Of a DNA stretch of 64,000 nt, positions 50,744 to 60,022 are shown piece by piece; position 1 is the first letter of the stretch; every line of letters begins with the position of its first letter. A program made the translations under genes and the position numbers. Source of the stretch: Streptomyces aurantiogriseus (GTDB lineage: Bacteria > Actinomycetota > Actinomycetes > Streptomycetales > Streptomycetaceae); contig NZ_BMSX01000008.1 of NCBI RefSeq assembly GCF_014649375.1, positions 248,001-312,000 of the forward strand, read 5' to 3'. The notes under the pieces are model-generated. The model was not told where the DNA came from. It did no database searches and saw nothing but the letters and a program-made list of their open reading frames with translations.

Positions 50744-52243
50744 TCAGGCACTTCGCTCACGCAGGGGACGTACGACGAACCGCCGGACCAGCGGCCAGAG
50801 GAGCGCCAGGACGATCGTGGTGTAGACCGCGTAGGAGACCGGTCCGCCCACCAGCCCCGACAGGTCGCCGCCCGACAGTTGCAGGGAGCGTCGTCCCTGC
50901 AGTTCGGCTCGGGGGCCGAGGATGACGCCGACGATCAGCGGCAGCACCGGCAGTCCGAACCGCCGCATCGCGAAGCCGAGGAGTCCCAGCACCAGCAGCA
51001 CGAACAGGTCCAGGGGCTGGGCGTTGACGGCGTAGGCGCCCATCGACGCGAAGAACAGGATTCCGGCGTAGAGGTAGGGGCGCGGGATCCGCAGCAGCTT
51101 CGCCCAGGCGGGGGCGAGCGGCAGGTTCAGCAGGAGCAGCAGCAGGTTCCCGACGAACAGGCTGGCGATCAGCACCCACACCAGGCTCGCCTCGCGGTCG
51201 AACAGCAGGGGGCCGGGCTGGATGCCGTACGACTGGAAGGCCGCCAGCATGACCGCCGCGGTGGCGTTCGTCGGCAGGCCGAGGGCCAGCATCGGAACCA
51301 GGGTGCCCGCCGCGGAGGCGTTGTTCGCCGCCTCCGGCCCGGCCACACCCTCGATCGCGCCCTTGCCGAACTCCTCGGGGTGCTTGGTCAGCCGCTTCTC
51401 CGTCGTGTACGACAGGAAGGTCGGGATCTCCGCGCCACCGGCCGGCAGCGCGCCGAACGGGAAGCCGTACGCCGTGCCCCGCAGCCAGGGCTTCCACGAG
51501 CGCTTCCAGTCCTTCGCGCCCATCCACGGGCGGCCGACCGGGATGATCTCGGCGGGCCTGCGCCGCAGATGGGCGGCCACCCACAGCGCCTCGCCGACGG
51601 CGAAGATGCCCACGGCGACGACGACCACGTCGATGCCGTCGGCCAGCTGGGGGATGCCCAGCGTGAGCCGCTGCTGTCCGGACACCGCGTCGATGCCGAC
51701 CAGGCCGATCGTCAGACCCAGCAGCAGCGAGATCAGGCCCCGGATGCGGGACGAGCCCAGGACGGACGTGACCGCGATGAAGGAGAGCAGCATCAGGGCG
51801 AAGTAGTCCGGTGCGCCCAGGCTGACCGCGAAGTCGACCACGAACGGGGTCACCAGGACCAGCAGCAGGGTGCCGATGGTGCCCGCCACGAAGGAACCGA
51901 TCGCGGCGGTGGCGAGCGCCTGCGCCGCCCGGCCCGCCTTGGCCATCTTGTTGCCCTCGATGGCCGTCACCACCGAGGACGACTCGCCGGGGGTGTTCAG
52001 CAGGATGGAGGTGGTCGAGCCGCCGTACATGCCGCCGTAGAAGATGCCGGCGAACATGATGAACGCCTGGACCGGTTCCATGCCGTAGGTGATCGGCAGC
52101 AGCAGGGCCACCGTCATCGCCGGGCCGATGCCCGGCAGGACGCCCACCGCGGTGCCGATGACGACACCGATCAGCGCCAGCAGCAGGTTCATGGGGGCCA
52201 CGACGTCCGCGAAGCCCTGCATGAGGTTGTTCAGGTTGTCCAT
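50744..52243 (-). CDS. tctA: Tripartite tricarboxylate transporter permease (TctA)
   Basis: A 499-residue permease with about twelve helices. The two TctA signatures are present: VIGTAVGVLPGIGPAMTVAL near residue 28 and ILLNTPGESSSVVTAIEGNK near 85, followed by the second Gly/Pro-rich repeat GAEIPTFLSYTTEKRLTKHP. It moves the carboxylate delivered by the TctC protein, driven by an ion gradient. Its start codon shares one base with the TctB stop. Third gene of a tctC-tctB-tctA operon. Confidence 0.92.
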   Translation of the reverse strand: MDNLNNLMQGFADVVAPMNLLLALIGVVIGTAVGVLPGIGPAMTVALLLPITYGMEPVQAFIMFAGIFYGGMYGGSTTSILLNTPGESSSVVTAIEGNKMAKAGRAAQALATAAIGSFVAGTIGTLLLVLVTPFVVDFAVSLGAPDYFALMLLSFIAVTSVLGSSRIRGLISLLLGLTIGLVGIDAVSGQQRLTLGIPQLADGIDVVVVAVGIFAVGEALWVAAHLRRRPAEIIPVGRPWMGAKDWKRSWKPWLRGTAYGFPFGALPAGGAEIPTFLSYTTEKRLTKHPEEFGKGAIEGVAGPEAANNASAAGTLVPMLALGLPTNATAAVMLAAFQSYGIQPGPLLFDREASLVWVLIASLFVGNLLLLLLNLPLAPAWAKLLRIPRPYLYAGILFFASMGAYAVNAQPLDLFVLLVLGLLGFAMRRFGLPVLPLIVGVILGPRAELQGRRSLQLSGGDLSGLVGGPVSYAVYTTIVLALLWPLVRRFVVRPLRERSA

Positions 52244-52785
52244 CACAGGATTCCTTGCAGGACACCGGCCGGGAGGTTCACACCGAGCCCGATCGCGAAG
52301 GCGTAGAACGTGGTGAGGGACAGCGTCACCGCGATCAGCAGATTGCGTACGTAGTGCCGGTTGCCGAGGGCGAAGGCGGTGCCCCAGAACAGCAGCGAGC
52401 CGCTGATCACCCAGCCGAGCCGCTCGATCAGCACCGCGTTCACCACGAACGCGCCGATCAGCAGCAGCACCGTGCGCCAGTCGCTGCCCTGGGTGAGGTC
52501 GACGTCCTCGCCGGCCTCGGGTTCGCCGCGGCCGCCGCGGGCCACGTCGACGGCGTACAGGGCGGCGATCACCACGAGCAGGACGCCCAGGATCAGGGGC
52601 ACCGCGCGCGGACCGACGGGGTCGGTGCCGCTGGTGATGTGCGGGATCCCGAGCCCGTCCACGATCACCGCGGTGCCCAGCAGGGCGAGGAACGCGCACA
52701 CGCCGTACTGTGCGCGGTCCTTGCCCTCGGGCGGACGGGTGTCCTGGACGCTCTCTTCGTCTGTGGGGGAGCTGGGGGAGCTCAT
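52243..52785 (-). CDS. tctB: Tripartite tricarboxylate transporter small subunit (TctB)
   Basis: A 180-residue membrane protein with four helices (LALLGTAVIVDGLGI, GVLLVVIAALYAVDV, LLIGAFVVNAVLIERLGWV, and the C-terminal pair), typical of the TctB family. A hydrophilic N-terminus of about 30 residues precedes helix 1. It overlaps the TctC gene by 4 bases and TctA by 1 base. Confidence 0.88.
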   Translation of the reverse strand: MSSPSSPTDEESVQDTRPPEGKDRAQYGVCAFLALLGTAVIVDGLGIPHITSGTDPVGPRAVPLILGVLLVVIAALYAVDVARGGRGEPEAGEDVDLTQGSDWRTVLLLIGAFVVNAVLIERLGWVISGSLLFWGTAFALGNRHYVRNLLIAVTLSLTTFYAFAIGLGVNLPAGVLQGIL

Positions 52786-53792
52786 GCCAGCCCGAGCTCG
52801 GTCAGCAGGCTGGCCACGGACTCGTCCTGGTTCTTCAGGTACGTGCCGAACTCGTCACCGGTGACGAAGGCGTCGGTCCAGCCGCGCTTGGCCAGCTCGG
52901 CCTTCCACTGCTTCGATTCGTGCATCTTCGTCAGCGAGTCGATCCAGGTCTGCTTCTGCTCGTCGGTGATCCGCGGAGGGGCGACGATGCCGCGCCAGTT
53001 GGTGAAGACCAGGTCGATGCCGGAGTCCTTGAGGGTGGGGGCGTCCTTCACCGCGTCGATCGGCTTCTCGCTGGTCACGGCCAGGATCCGCACCTGGCCG
53101 GCCTCGATCTGGTCGAGGAACTCGCCGAAGCCGCTGGCGCCGAAGGCGACCTTGTTGCCGAGGATGGCGGGCAGCAGCTCACCGCCGCCGTCGTAGCCGA
53201 CGTAGTTGACCTGCTTCGGTTCGATGCCGACGGCCTTCGCCAGCTGCATCGGCAGCAGATGGTCCGGGCCGCCCGGCGACGAGCCGCCGCCCACGGCCAC
53301 CTTCTTGGGGTCCTTCTTCCAGGCGGTGACGAGGTCGTCGATCGTCTTGTACGGGGAGTCCTTCGACACGACGATCGCGCCGGCCTCCTCGATCAGCTTG
53401 GCGATCGGTGTGGTGTCGGTCAGGGTCGCCGACGACTTCGAGGTGTACGCGGCTCCCACGACGCCCAGGCCCATCTGCATGGCCAGCTTGCCGTTGCCCT
53501 CCTCGTTCACCAGGCGCTGCAGGCCCACGGTGCCGCCGGCGCCGGGCAGGTTGTACACCTGGACACCGGACGCCACCTTGGAGTCCTGCATCACCTGGGC
53601 GACGGTCCGGGCGGTGGTGTCGTAGCCGCTGCCCGGGGTGTTGGGCACCATCAGGCGCAGACCGGTGACGGGCTTGTCGCCCGCGCCCGCGCTTCCCGAA
53701 TTCTCCTTGTCCGCGGTCGCGCCGCAGGCGCTGGCGGCGAGCATCGACACGGTGGCAAGAGCGCCGAGAAGTGCGGCTCTGCGAGTTCTCAT
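52782..53792 (-). CDS. tctC: Tripartite tricarboxylate transporter substrate-binding lipoprotein (TctC)
   Basis: A 336-residue binding protein. The signal ends in the lipobox LAASAC with Cys23. The mature part matches the Bug/TctC family: RLMVPNTPGSGYDTTARTVA, VQVYNLPGAGGTVGLQRLVN and VGGGSSPGGPDHLLPMQLA. It captures a di- or tricarboxylate outside the membrane for TctAB. Divergent to the CitA-type kinase gene, which probably controls it. Confidence 0.92.
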   Translation of the reverse strand: MRTRRAALLGALATVSMLAASACGATADKENSGSAGAGDKPVTGLRLMVPNTPGSGYDTTARTVAQVMQDSKVASGVQVYNLPGAGGTVGLQRLVNEEGNGKLAMQMGLGVVGAAYTSKSSATLTDTTPIAKLIEEAGAIVVSKDSPYKTIDDLVTAWKKDPKKVAVGGGSSPGGPDHLLPMQLAKAVGIEPKQVNYVGYDGGGELLPAILGNKVAFGASGFGEFLDQIEAGQVRILAVTSEKPIDAVKDAPTLKDSGIDLVFTNWRGIVAPPRITDEQKQTWIDSLTKMHESKQWKAELAKRGWTDAFVTGDEFGTYLKNQDESVASLLTELGLA

Positions 53793-53889
53793 GGCTCATC
53801 TCTTTCGCTCGGGCTGGTCCGGCGCCATGATTGTGCGGTTCCTGGGACAGCCCGTCTGCGTTGTGTGACCATTGAAGGTTGAGTTCATA

Positions 53890-55554
53890 GTGGTCGTTGC
53901 GTCACGTCGTCATACGCTCGCCGGCGAGCTGCTGGTACTGCAGCTGGCCATCGTGGTGATTGTGCTGGTCGCGGTCGCCGCGGTCTCGCTGGCGCAGTCG
54001 AAGGCGACCTTCGACCGGGTCGAGGGACGCCGCGTGACCGCCCTCGCCGAGGAAATGGCCGGAAACCCACTGTTGCGCAGCCAGCTCGTCCGCCCCGCAC
54101 CCGCCGAGACCCTCGCGCCGCTGCTGCAGACCCGCCTGACCCAGTCGAACGTCACCTCCGTCACCGTCGCCGACGCGCGCGGCGAGATCGTCGCCTCCAC
54201 CAACCCCACGCTGGTCGGGACGCCGCTGCCGGTCGCCGGGCCCAGCGTGGCGCAGGCGCGCGGCTGGTCGGGGGAGCTGCCGGTGGACGGGGTGCGTCAC
54301 CTGGTGGCCCAGGTCCCGGTGCTCGGGGAGGACCGCGACCACATCGGCGAGCATCTCGGCACGGTCATGATCGGACGCGTGTCACCGTCGGTCTGGCAGC
54401 GGCTGAGCGGCGCCTCCTCCTACCTGCTCGCCTACCTCGGCATCGCGAGCGTGCTCGGCGTGGCCGGCTCCTGGCTGCTGGCCCGGCGGATCAAGCGCCA
54501 GACCCTCGGCCTCGAACCCCGGGAGATCGCCGGGCTCGCCGAACACCGCGAGGCCATGCTGTTCGGGATAGCCGAGGGCGTGATCGCGCTCGACCCGCAC
54601 CTACGGCTCACCCTGGTGAACGAGGTCGGTCGCAGACTGCTCGACCTGCCCGAGGACTGCGTCGGCATGAGCCTGTCCGACCTCGGCATCGGCGGCAGAC
54701 TGTACGACGTCCTCGCCGGCACCGGCGGCGGTGAGCGCGACGCCGAGCCCGGGGCCGAGCGGCGCGACGAGGTGGTCGTACGCCGAGGCCGGGTGCTGGT
54801 GATGAACCGGATGGACGTCACCAAGGACGGCCGCCGCCTGGGCTCCGTGACCACCCTGCGCGACCGCACCGAACTCGCCCAACTGGAACGCGAGTTGGGC
54901 TCCTTCCGCAGCAGCACCGAGCTGCTGCGCGCCCAGGCCCACGAGTTCTCCAACCAGTTGCACACCATCTCCGGGCTCATCCAGATCGGTGAGCACGACG
55001 AGGTCGTCCGGTACGTCCGCGCCCTGCGCAAACACCGCGAGTCGCTCGACCTGACGCTCACCAGCCGGGTCCGTGACCGGGCCGTCGCCGCGCTGCTCAT
55101 GGCGAAGTCCGCGCTCGCGGCCGAGCGCAAGGTCCGGCTGCGCATCTCCGAACGCACGGCCCTGGACCGGCTGGACCCGACGGACTCCGCGGACGTGGCG
55201 ACCGTGCTCGGCAACCTCGTCGACAACGCCCTCGACGCGGCCGCCGCCGCGGACCCCGACGGCGAGGCCTGGGTGGAGGTCGAGCTGCGCCAGGACGCCT
55301 CGAGCGTGGAGATCGTCGTCCGTGACTCGGGGCCGGGCGTGGCTCCCGAGCTCGCGCAGGAAGTGTTCTCCCACGGCTTCACCACCAAGGCCGCGCGGGG
55401 CGGCGACCGGGGGATCGGCCTGGCGCTCACCCGGCTGGTCTGCACCCGCAGAGGTGGCGAGGTGTCGGTGTCCAACACGCAGGAAGGCGCCATGTTCATC
55501 GCCTGGATGTCCGTAGGTCAGCTGACCGGACCGGAGACGGAGAGAGTCCGATGA
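53890..55554 (+). CDS. Sensor histidine kinase, CitA/DcuS family
   Basis: About 554 residues. Two membrane helices (near 10-32 and 175-200) bracket an extracytoplasmic PDC/PAS domain of about 140 residues, the carboxylate sensor in this family. A cytoplasmic PAS follows (EHREAMLFGIAEGVIALDPH), then the unusual H box LLRAQAHEFSNQLHTISGLI and the ATPase with DNALDAAA (N), DSGPGV (G1) and GDRGIGLALTRL (G2). GTG 53890 or TTG 53872 may start it. It overlaps its response regulator gene and is divergent from tctCBA, which it likely induces. Confidence 0.9.
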   Translation: MVVASRRHTLAGELLVLQLAIVVIVLVAVAAVSLAQSKATFDRVEGRRVTALAEEMAGNPLLRSQLVRPAPAETLAPLLQTRLTQSNVTSVTVADARGEIVASTNPTLVGTPLPVAGPSVAQARGWSGELPVDGVRHLVAQVPVLGEDRDHIGEHLGTVMIGRVSPSVWQRLSGASSYLLAYLGIASVLGVAGSWLLARRIKRQTLGLEPREIAGLAEHREAMLFGIAEGVIALDPHLRLTLVNEVGRRLLDLPEDCVGMSLSDLGIGGRLYDVLAGTGGGERDAEPGAERRDEVVVRRGRVLVMNRMDVTKDGRRLGSVTTLRDRTELAQLERELGSFRSSTELLRAQAHEFSNQLHTISGLIQIGEHDEVVRYVRALRKHRESLDLTLTSRVRDRAVAALLMAKSALAAERKVRLRISERTALDRLDPTDSADVATVLGNLVDNALDAAAAADPDGEAWVEVELRQDASSVEIVVRDSGPGVAPELAQEVFSHGFTTKAARGGDRGIGLALTRLVCTRRGGEVSVSNTQEGAMFIAWMSVGQLTGPETERVR

Positions 55555-56228
55555 TCGACGTACTCGTGGTCGAGGACGACTTCATGGTGGCGCGGATCCA
55601 CCGCGGATTCGTCGACAGTGTCGACGGCTTCCGCGTGGTCGGAACGGCGAACTGCGGCGAGCAGGCGCTCACCGCCGCCGCCGAACTGCAGCCCGACCTC
55701 GTCCTGCTCGACCTCTACCTGCCCGACATGTTCGGCCTGGACGTCGTCCCCCGGCTGCGGACCGCCGGCCATGACTGCGACGTGATGGTGATCAGCGCCG
55801 CCCGCGAGGCGGAGACGGTCCGGGGCGCCGTCCGCCAGGGCGTCGTCGACTACCTCCTGAAACCCTTCGACGCCGACGACCTCAGGGACCGGCTGGAACG
55901 GTACAGCGCCCGCCGCAGCAACCTGAGCGCCGGCATGGTCAGCGGACAGGCCGACGTGGACCGGGCTTTGGGCCGGGTCGCGGCACCCCCGGTGACACCC
56001 ACGCTGCCGAAAGGCATGAGCGTGGAGACCTCCGAACTGGTCGAACGCGCCCTGCGCGCGGCCGACGGCACCCTCTCCGCGGCCGAGTGCGCGACCCGGG
56101 TCGGCCTCTCCCGCGTCAGCGCCCGCCGCTACCTCGAGTACCTCAGCGTCACGGGACGGGCCGTGGTGACACTGCGGTACGGGCAGGCGGGGCGGCCGGA
56201 GCGGCGGTATCACTGGCACGACCGGTAG
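55551..56228 (+). CDS. Response regulator, CitB/DcuR family
   Basis: A 225-residue regulator. The receiver has VLVVEDDFMVARIHRGFVDS, Asp in DLVLLDLYLPDMFG near residue 54 and Lys in VDYLLKPFDADD. The C-terminal HTH, GTLSAAECATRVGLSRVSAR, RYLEYLSVTGRAVV, is the CitB-type helix-turn-helix. ATG overlaps the kinase stop by 4 bases. With the adjacent tctCBA operon this makes a standard carboxylate-responsive unit. Confidence 0.92.
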   Translation: MIDVLVVEDDFMVARIHRGFVDSVDGFRVVGTANCGEQALTAAAELQPDLVLLDLYLPDMFGLDVVPRLRTAGHDCDVMVISAAREAETVRGAVRQGVVDYLLKPFDADDLRDRLERYSARRSNLSAGMVSGQADVDRALGRVAAPPVTPTLPKGMSVETSELVERALRAADGTLSAAECATRVGLSRVSARRYLEYLSVTGRAVVTLRYGQAGRPERRYHWHDR

Positions 56229-56240
56229 AGCATCGCCCGG

Positions 56241-56272
56241 CCGGTGTCCCGCCCGGCAGAACGGGACACCGG
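56241..56272 (+). terminator. Terminator hairpin after the CitA/CitB-type pair
   Basis: CCGGTGTCCCG at 56241-56251 and CGGGACACCGG at 56262-56272 are perfect complements around a 10-base loop, 12 bases past the regulator stop. Confidence 0.75.
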
Positions 56273-56358
56273 TCCCATGCGGCCGGGACACCGGGCGCGC
56301 CATGGTTGCCCTGTCCACAGGCAGTACTGCTTCGGCAGCACCACTTCACGGGGGAACC

Positions 56359-57069
56359 ATGTCCATTCCGCTGTCCGAGCCGACCACAGCCGGCCACCAC
56401 GCCGTCCCCGAGCCGCCGCGTGCGGTCGCCGAGGGGCGCGGGTGGGCCTGGGGAGGCATCGTCACCGCGCTCGGCGGGCTCGTCGTGTTCTTCGCGGCGG
56501 GGCCGCTGTGGCCGTACGAGGAGTCCGACATCATCGACAACGCGAAGATGGTGGCGCGGCTCGACGGCTCCGCTCAGGGCTGGGTGTTCGTCACTCAGCT
56601 GGCGTTCACCGCGGCCGCGCTGGGCGCCGTGCTCTTCGGGGCCGGGCTGCGGCGCCGGCTCGAGCGGCAGTGCCCGGCGGGCAGTCTCGTGCCGACGACC
56701 GCGTATCTGGGGATGCTGCTGGTCGGGGTGATGAGCCTGGTCGGCGCCGGGATGGGCACCGAGGTGTTCCACAACCTGCGCAATGCCGACAAGACCGACC
56801 CGGACACGATCGTCGGTGAGCTCGCCCAGCTCGGTACGTACGGCTGGCTGTGGGCGGGACTGGTGCTCACCGCCGCCGCGCTCGTCGTCGCCGCGTTCCG
56901 GCAGGGTGCGGTGAGCCGTTGGATCGGCGTAGTCAGCGTGATCTTCGGCTTCCTGGCGCTGGTCACCCAACTGCTGCCGTTCCAGTACATGGCGCTGTTC
57001 GTGGGGGTGCCGTATCTGCTGGTGCTCGGCTGCGCGTTCGCCTTCGGCCGCAGGCCCGCGCTCGACTGA
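56359..57069 (+). CDS. Integral membrane protein of unknown function
   Basis: A 236-residue protein with a 45-residue hydrophilic N-terminus and about six hydrophobic helices (GGIVTALGGLVVFFAAGPL, FVTQLAFTAAALGAVLFGAG, AYLGMLLVGVMSLVGAGMG, GWLWAGLVLTAAALVVAAF and two more). ATG 56359 follows GGGGGAA. I do not recognise the family. It precedes the HisKA_3/LuxR pair by 60 bases on the same strand and could share its promoter or be its target. Confidence 0.75.
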   Translation: MSIPLSEPTTAGHHAVPEPPRAVAEGRGWAWGGIVTALGGLVVFFAAGPLWPYEESDIIDNAKMVARLDGSAQGWVFVTQLAFTAAALGAVLFGAGLRRRLERQCPAGSLVPTTAYLGMLLVGVMSLVGAGMGTEVFHNLRNADKTDPDTIVGELAQLGTYGWLWAGLVLTAAALVVAAFRQGAVSRWIGVVSVIFGFLALVTQLLPFQYMALFVGVPYLLVLGCAFAFGRRPALD

Positions 57070-57129
57070 ACGCCGTACACAGGGGGGAGGCGTTCGTCGT
57101 AGTGGCGGCGCAGTGACGACCGCGCCGCA

Positions 57130-59268
57130 GTGACAATCCGCGAGACCCGCTGCGAGGCTGGGCCTGTGGGGGGAACAGGCGAGGCGGCCCGGTGGGGCAC
57201 AGACGGCGGGGGCCATCCGGTCCCCGCCGTCGGCGTGCTCGTGGTCACGTGGGGGCTCGCGGTGGCCGCCCTGGTCCTGATGGGCCTGGCGGGTGCGCCC
57301 TGGGACCCGACGCAGTGGTACTTCGTCGTCGACACGGCCGACGCGCTGGTGTACGGGCTGGTCGCGGCCGTCGTGCTGAGCCGGCGCCGGCACCCGGTGG
57401 CCTGGCTGGTGGCGCTGACCGCGGTCGGCGGGGGCGTCGCGGCGGTCACCGCCCAACTGGTCGTGCTGTGGGCCAAGGACGCCGGGCCCGACGCGCTGCC
57501 GCCGGCCTGGTCGATCCTGCAGGGCACGGCCTGGGTGCCGGGGACGCTCGCGCTCGTCCTGATCGTGCCGTATCTGGTGTCGGAGCGGGCCGCCTCGCGG
57601 GCGGTGCGCTTCGCGATCGGTGGCGGGATCCTGCTGATCGTGGGCCTGCTGGCGGTGCGGCTGACCGATCCCTGGCCGTGGCCCGAGGCCGCCGGGTCGT
57701 ACGCGCCGCTGCCGGTGCGCGACGCCGACTGGGCGCGGCTGATCGAGCCGGTGCAGCGGGTGCTGATCGGGGCGGTCGTCGTGCTCGGGCTGGGCGCCGC
57801 GGTCCACGCCGCCCGGCGTCGGTGGCGGCAGCCGGCGGCGCGGGGGCTGGGCTGGCTGGCGATCGGTACGGCGCTCGTCGCGGCGACCTTCCTGCCGTTG
57901 GTCGTGTGGGCGGACGGCGGGCCGGCGTCACTGGCGCTGTTCACTCCGTGGACGCACCTCGCCTCGCAGGCCTTCTTCCCGGCCGCCGTCCTCGTCGCGG
58001 TCCTGCGTCAGCAGTTGTGGGGCATCGATCTCGTGGTCAGCCGCGCGCTGGTGTGGTGGCTGCTCACCGGGCTGCTCGTGGCCGGGTACTTCGTGACGGT
58101 CGCCGTGCTGGGGCTGCTGTTGCCCGGTGAGGGAGCGTTGGGCCGGGTGCTGGCGACCGCCGCGACCGCGGCCGGGATCCAGCCCGCCCGCGGCTGGTTG
58201 CAGCGGCGCGTGGACCGGCTCGTGCACGGGGAGCCGGCCGCCGGTGCGCTCAGCCGGGTCGGCCGTCACCTCGGCAGCGCGGCCGGACCGCAGGAGGCGC
58301 TCACCGGCATGGCGGAGAGCGTGGCCGCTTCCTTCAACCTCGGGTCGGTGCGGGTGCTGGACGAGGACGGCGAGACCCTGGCCGCCCTCGGCGAACCGGC
58401 CGGCGCGCAGCCGGTGACCGTCCCGCTGGTGGTGCGTCGGCGTGCCGCCGGCACCCTGGTGGTGACCGCACGGCCCGGTGAACGGCTCGACCGGCGCGCC
58501 CGCACCGCCCTCGACGAGGTCGCGCCGATCGTGGCCACCGCCGTGCACCTCGCCGCCGTCACCCGGGCGCTGCGGGAGTCCCGCGGCCGGCTCGCCGCGG
58601 CCCGCGACGACGAGCGCCGCGCCCTGCGCCGGGAACTCCACGACCAACTGGGCCCCGCGCTGGCCGGCATCGGCCTCGGCCTCGCCGCCGCCCGCAACCT
58701 CCTCCCCGACGACTCGCCCGCGGGTCCCCTGCTGACCCGTCTGCGCACCGAGGCCGACGCCCGCGTCGACGAAGTCCGCGTCCTCGCACGGGGGCTGGTG
58801 CCGCCGGTCCTCGCCGAGCTGGGTCTGGTGCCGGCCGTCCGCGAACTCGTCATGCGGTACGAGGCGGACGGGCTCCAGGTCGTCGTACGCGCCGACGGAG
58901 ACGGCTGCGGGGCTGCCGTACGGGACGTGCCCCAGGAGGTCGCGGGCGCCGTGTACGCCGTCGTCGCCGAGGCGTTGCGCAATGTCTCGCGGCACGCGCG
59001 GGCCCGGACCTGCACGGTGACCCTGGCGGGGCTCGCCCCCGACGCGGGGCCGCGGTTGACGGTGAGCGTCGAGGACGACGGCCGGGGGATGGGGCCGGCG
59101 GTCCGGGCCGGGGTGGGCACCCAGTCACTGCGGGAACGCGCCGAGACCCTCGGTGGCACGGTCACCTGGCAGCCGGGGGAGGGCGGCCGGGGCACCCGGG
59201 TCGTGCTCGACGTGCCTCTGGTGCGCGACGGTGAGCAGGAGGAAGAGGTGAGGGGCCGTGTCCGGTGA
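57130..59268 (+). CDS. Sensor histidine kinase (HisKA_3) with multi-helix membrane domain and GAF-like region
   Basis: A 712-residue kinase. About ten hydrophobic helices fill residues 30-340. A GAF-like segment follows (ALTGMAESVAASFNLGSVRV), then the phosphoacceptor motif ERRALRRELHDQLGPALAGI near residue 500 and the ATPase with NVSRHARA (N) and EDDGRGMGPAVRAGVGTQSL (G). GTG 57130 or GTG 57166 starts it. It overlaps the following response regulator gene by 11 bases. The large membrane part suggests an envelope or membrane-derived signal. Confidence 0.88.
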   Translation: MTIRETRCEAGPVGGTGEAARWGTDGGGHPVPAVGVLVVTWGLAVAALVLMGLAGAPWDPTQWYFVVDTADALVYGLVAAVVLSRRRHPVAWLVALTAVGGGVAAVTAQLVVLWAKDAGPDALPPAWSILQGTAWVPGTLALVLIVPYLVSERAASRAVRFAIGGGILLIVGLLAVRLTDPWPWPEAAGSYAPLPVRDADWARLIEPVQRVLIGAVVVLGLGAAVHAARRRWRQPAARGLGWLAIGTALVAATFLPLVVWADGGPASLALFTPWTHLASQAFFPAAVLVAVLRQQLWGIDLVVSRALVWWLLTGLLVAGYFVTVAVLGLLLPGEGALGRVLATAATAAGIQPARGWLQRRVDRLVHGEPAAGALSRVGRHLGSAAGPQEALTGMAESVAASFNLGSVRVLDEDGETLAALGEPAGAQPVTVPLVVRRRAAGTLVVTARPGERLDRRARTALDEVAPIVATAVHLAAVTRALRESRGRLAAARDDERRALRRELHDQLGPALAGIGLGLAAARNLLPDDSPAGPLLTRLRTEADARVDEVRVLARGLVPPVLAELGLVPAVRELVMRYEADGLQVVVRADGDGCGAAVRDVPQEVAGAVYAVVAEALRNVSRHARARTCTVTLAGLAPDAGPRLTVSVEDDGRGMGPAVRAGVGTQSLRERAETLGGTVTWQPGEGGRGTRVVLDVPLVRDGEQEEEVRGRVR

Positions 59269-59938
59269 GGTGCCCGAGGGCGGGGCGGTGCGGATCGCCG
59301 TCGTCGACGACCACCCCGTGTTCCGGATGGGGATGGCCGCGCTGCTCTGCTCGTTGCCGGGACTGACGGTGGTGGCCGAGGCCGAGGACCTGGAGTCGGC
59401 CGTGGCGGCGGTGCGGGCGCACGGGCCCGATGTGGTCGTCATGGACCTGCACCTGGGCGACCGTACGCCCTCCGGGGTGGAGGCCACCCGGGAGATCCTG
59501 CGGCTGCGGCCCGCCACGGCCGTCCTCGTGGTGACCATGCTGGACGACGACGACTCCGTCTTCGCGTCCATGCGGGCCGGGGCCCGCGGTTATCTGTTGA
59601 AGGGCGCGGCGCCCGCCGAGATCGAGCGGGCGGTGCGGGCGGTCGCGAACGGTGAGGTGATCCTCGGTCCCGCGGTGGCCTCCCGTGCCGTCGCCCATCT
59701 CACGGGACTGCGGTCGGCGGGCGCCGGGCCCGTGGCCCTGCCCGAACTGACCGCGCGGGAGCGCGAGGTCCTCGACCTGGTGGCCCGGGGACTGGACAAC
59801 CTGGCGATCTCCCGGCGGCTCGTCCTCAGTCCCAAGACCGTCCGCAACCACCTGTCCAGCATCCTCACCAAGCTCCAGGCGGCGACCAGGGCGGAGGCCA
59901 TCGTCCGGGCGCGGCAGGCGGGACTGGGGGAGGGGTGA
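59258..59938 (+). CDS. Response regulator, NarL/LuxR family
   Basis: A 226-residue regulator: IAVVDDHPVFRMGMAALLCS, Asp in VVVMDLHLGDRTPSG near residue 65, Lys in GYLLKGAAP. The LuxR HTH reads LTAREREVLDLVARG, NLAISRRLVLSPKTVRNHLS, SILTKLQAATRAEAI. GTG 59258 lies inside the kinase gene end, so the two are translationally coupled. Followed by a large terminator. Confidence 0.92.
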   Translation: MSGEVPEGGAVRIAVVDDHPVFRMGMAALLCSLPGLTVVAEAEDLESAVAAVRAHGPDVVVMDLHLGDRTPSGVEATREILRLRPATAVLVVTMLDDDDSVFASMRAGARGYLLKGAAPAEIERAVRAVANGEVILGPAVASRAVAHLTGLRSAGAGPVALPELTAREREVLDLVARGLDNLAISRRLVLSPKTVRNHLSSILTKLQAATRAEAIVRARQAGLGEG

Positions 59939-59954
59939 TCGCGGGCGCCTCGGG

Positions 59955-60013
59955 GGCTCCGCCCCGCATTTGCTCGGGGGAGGCTCCGCACTGGGGCAGT
60001 GCGGGGCGGAGCC
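59955..60013. terminator. Large nested hairpin between convergent genes
   Basis: Outer arms GGCTCCGCCCCGCA (59955-59968) and TGCGGGGCGGAGCC (60000-60013) are perfectly complementary over 14 bp; inside them CCGCACTG-GGG-CAGTGCGG forms an alternative hairpin sharing the right arm. It ends ten bases before the cellulase stop at 60023 and can terminate both strands. The two competing folds are unusual for a simple terminator. Confidence 0.75.
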
Positions 60014-60022
60014 TTGGTGCCG

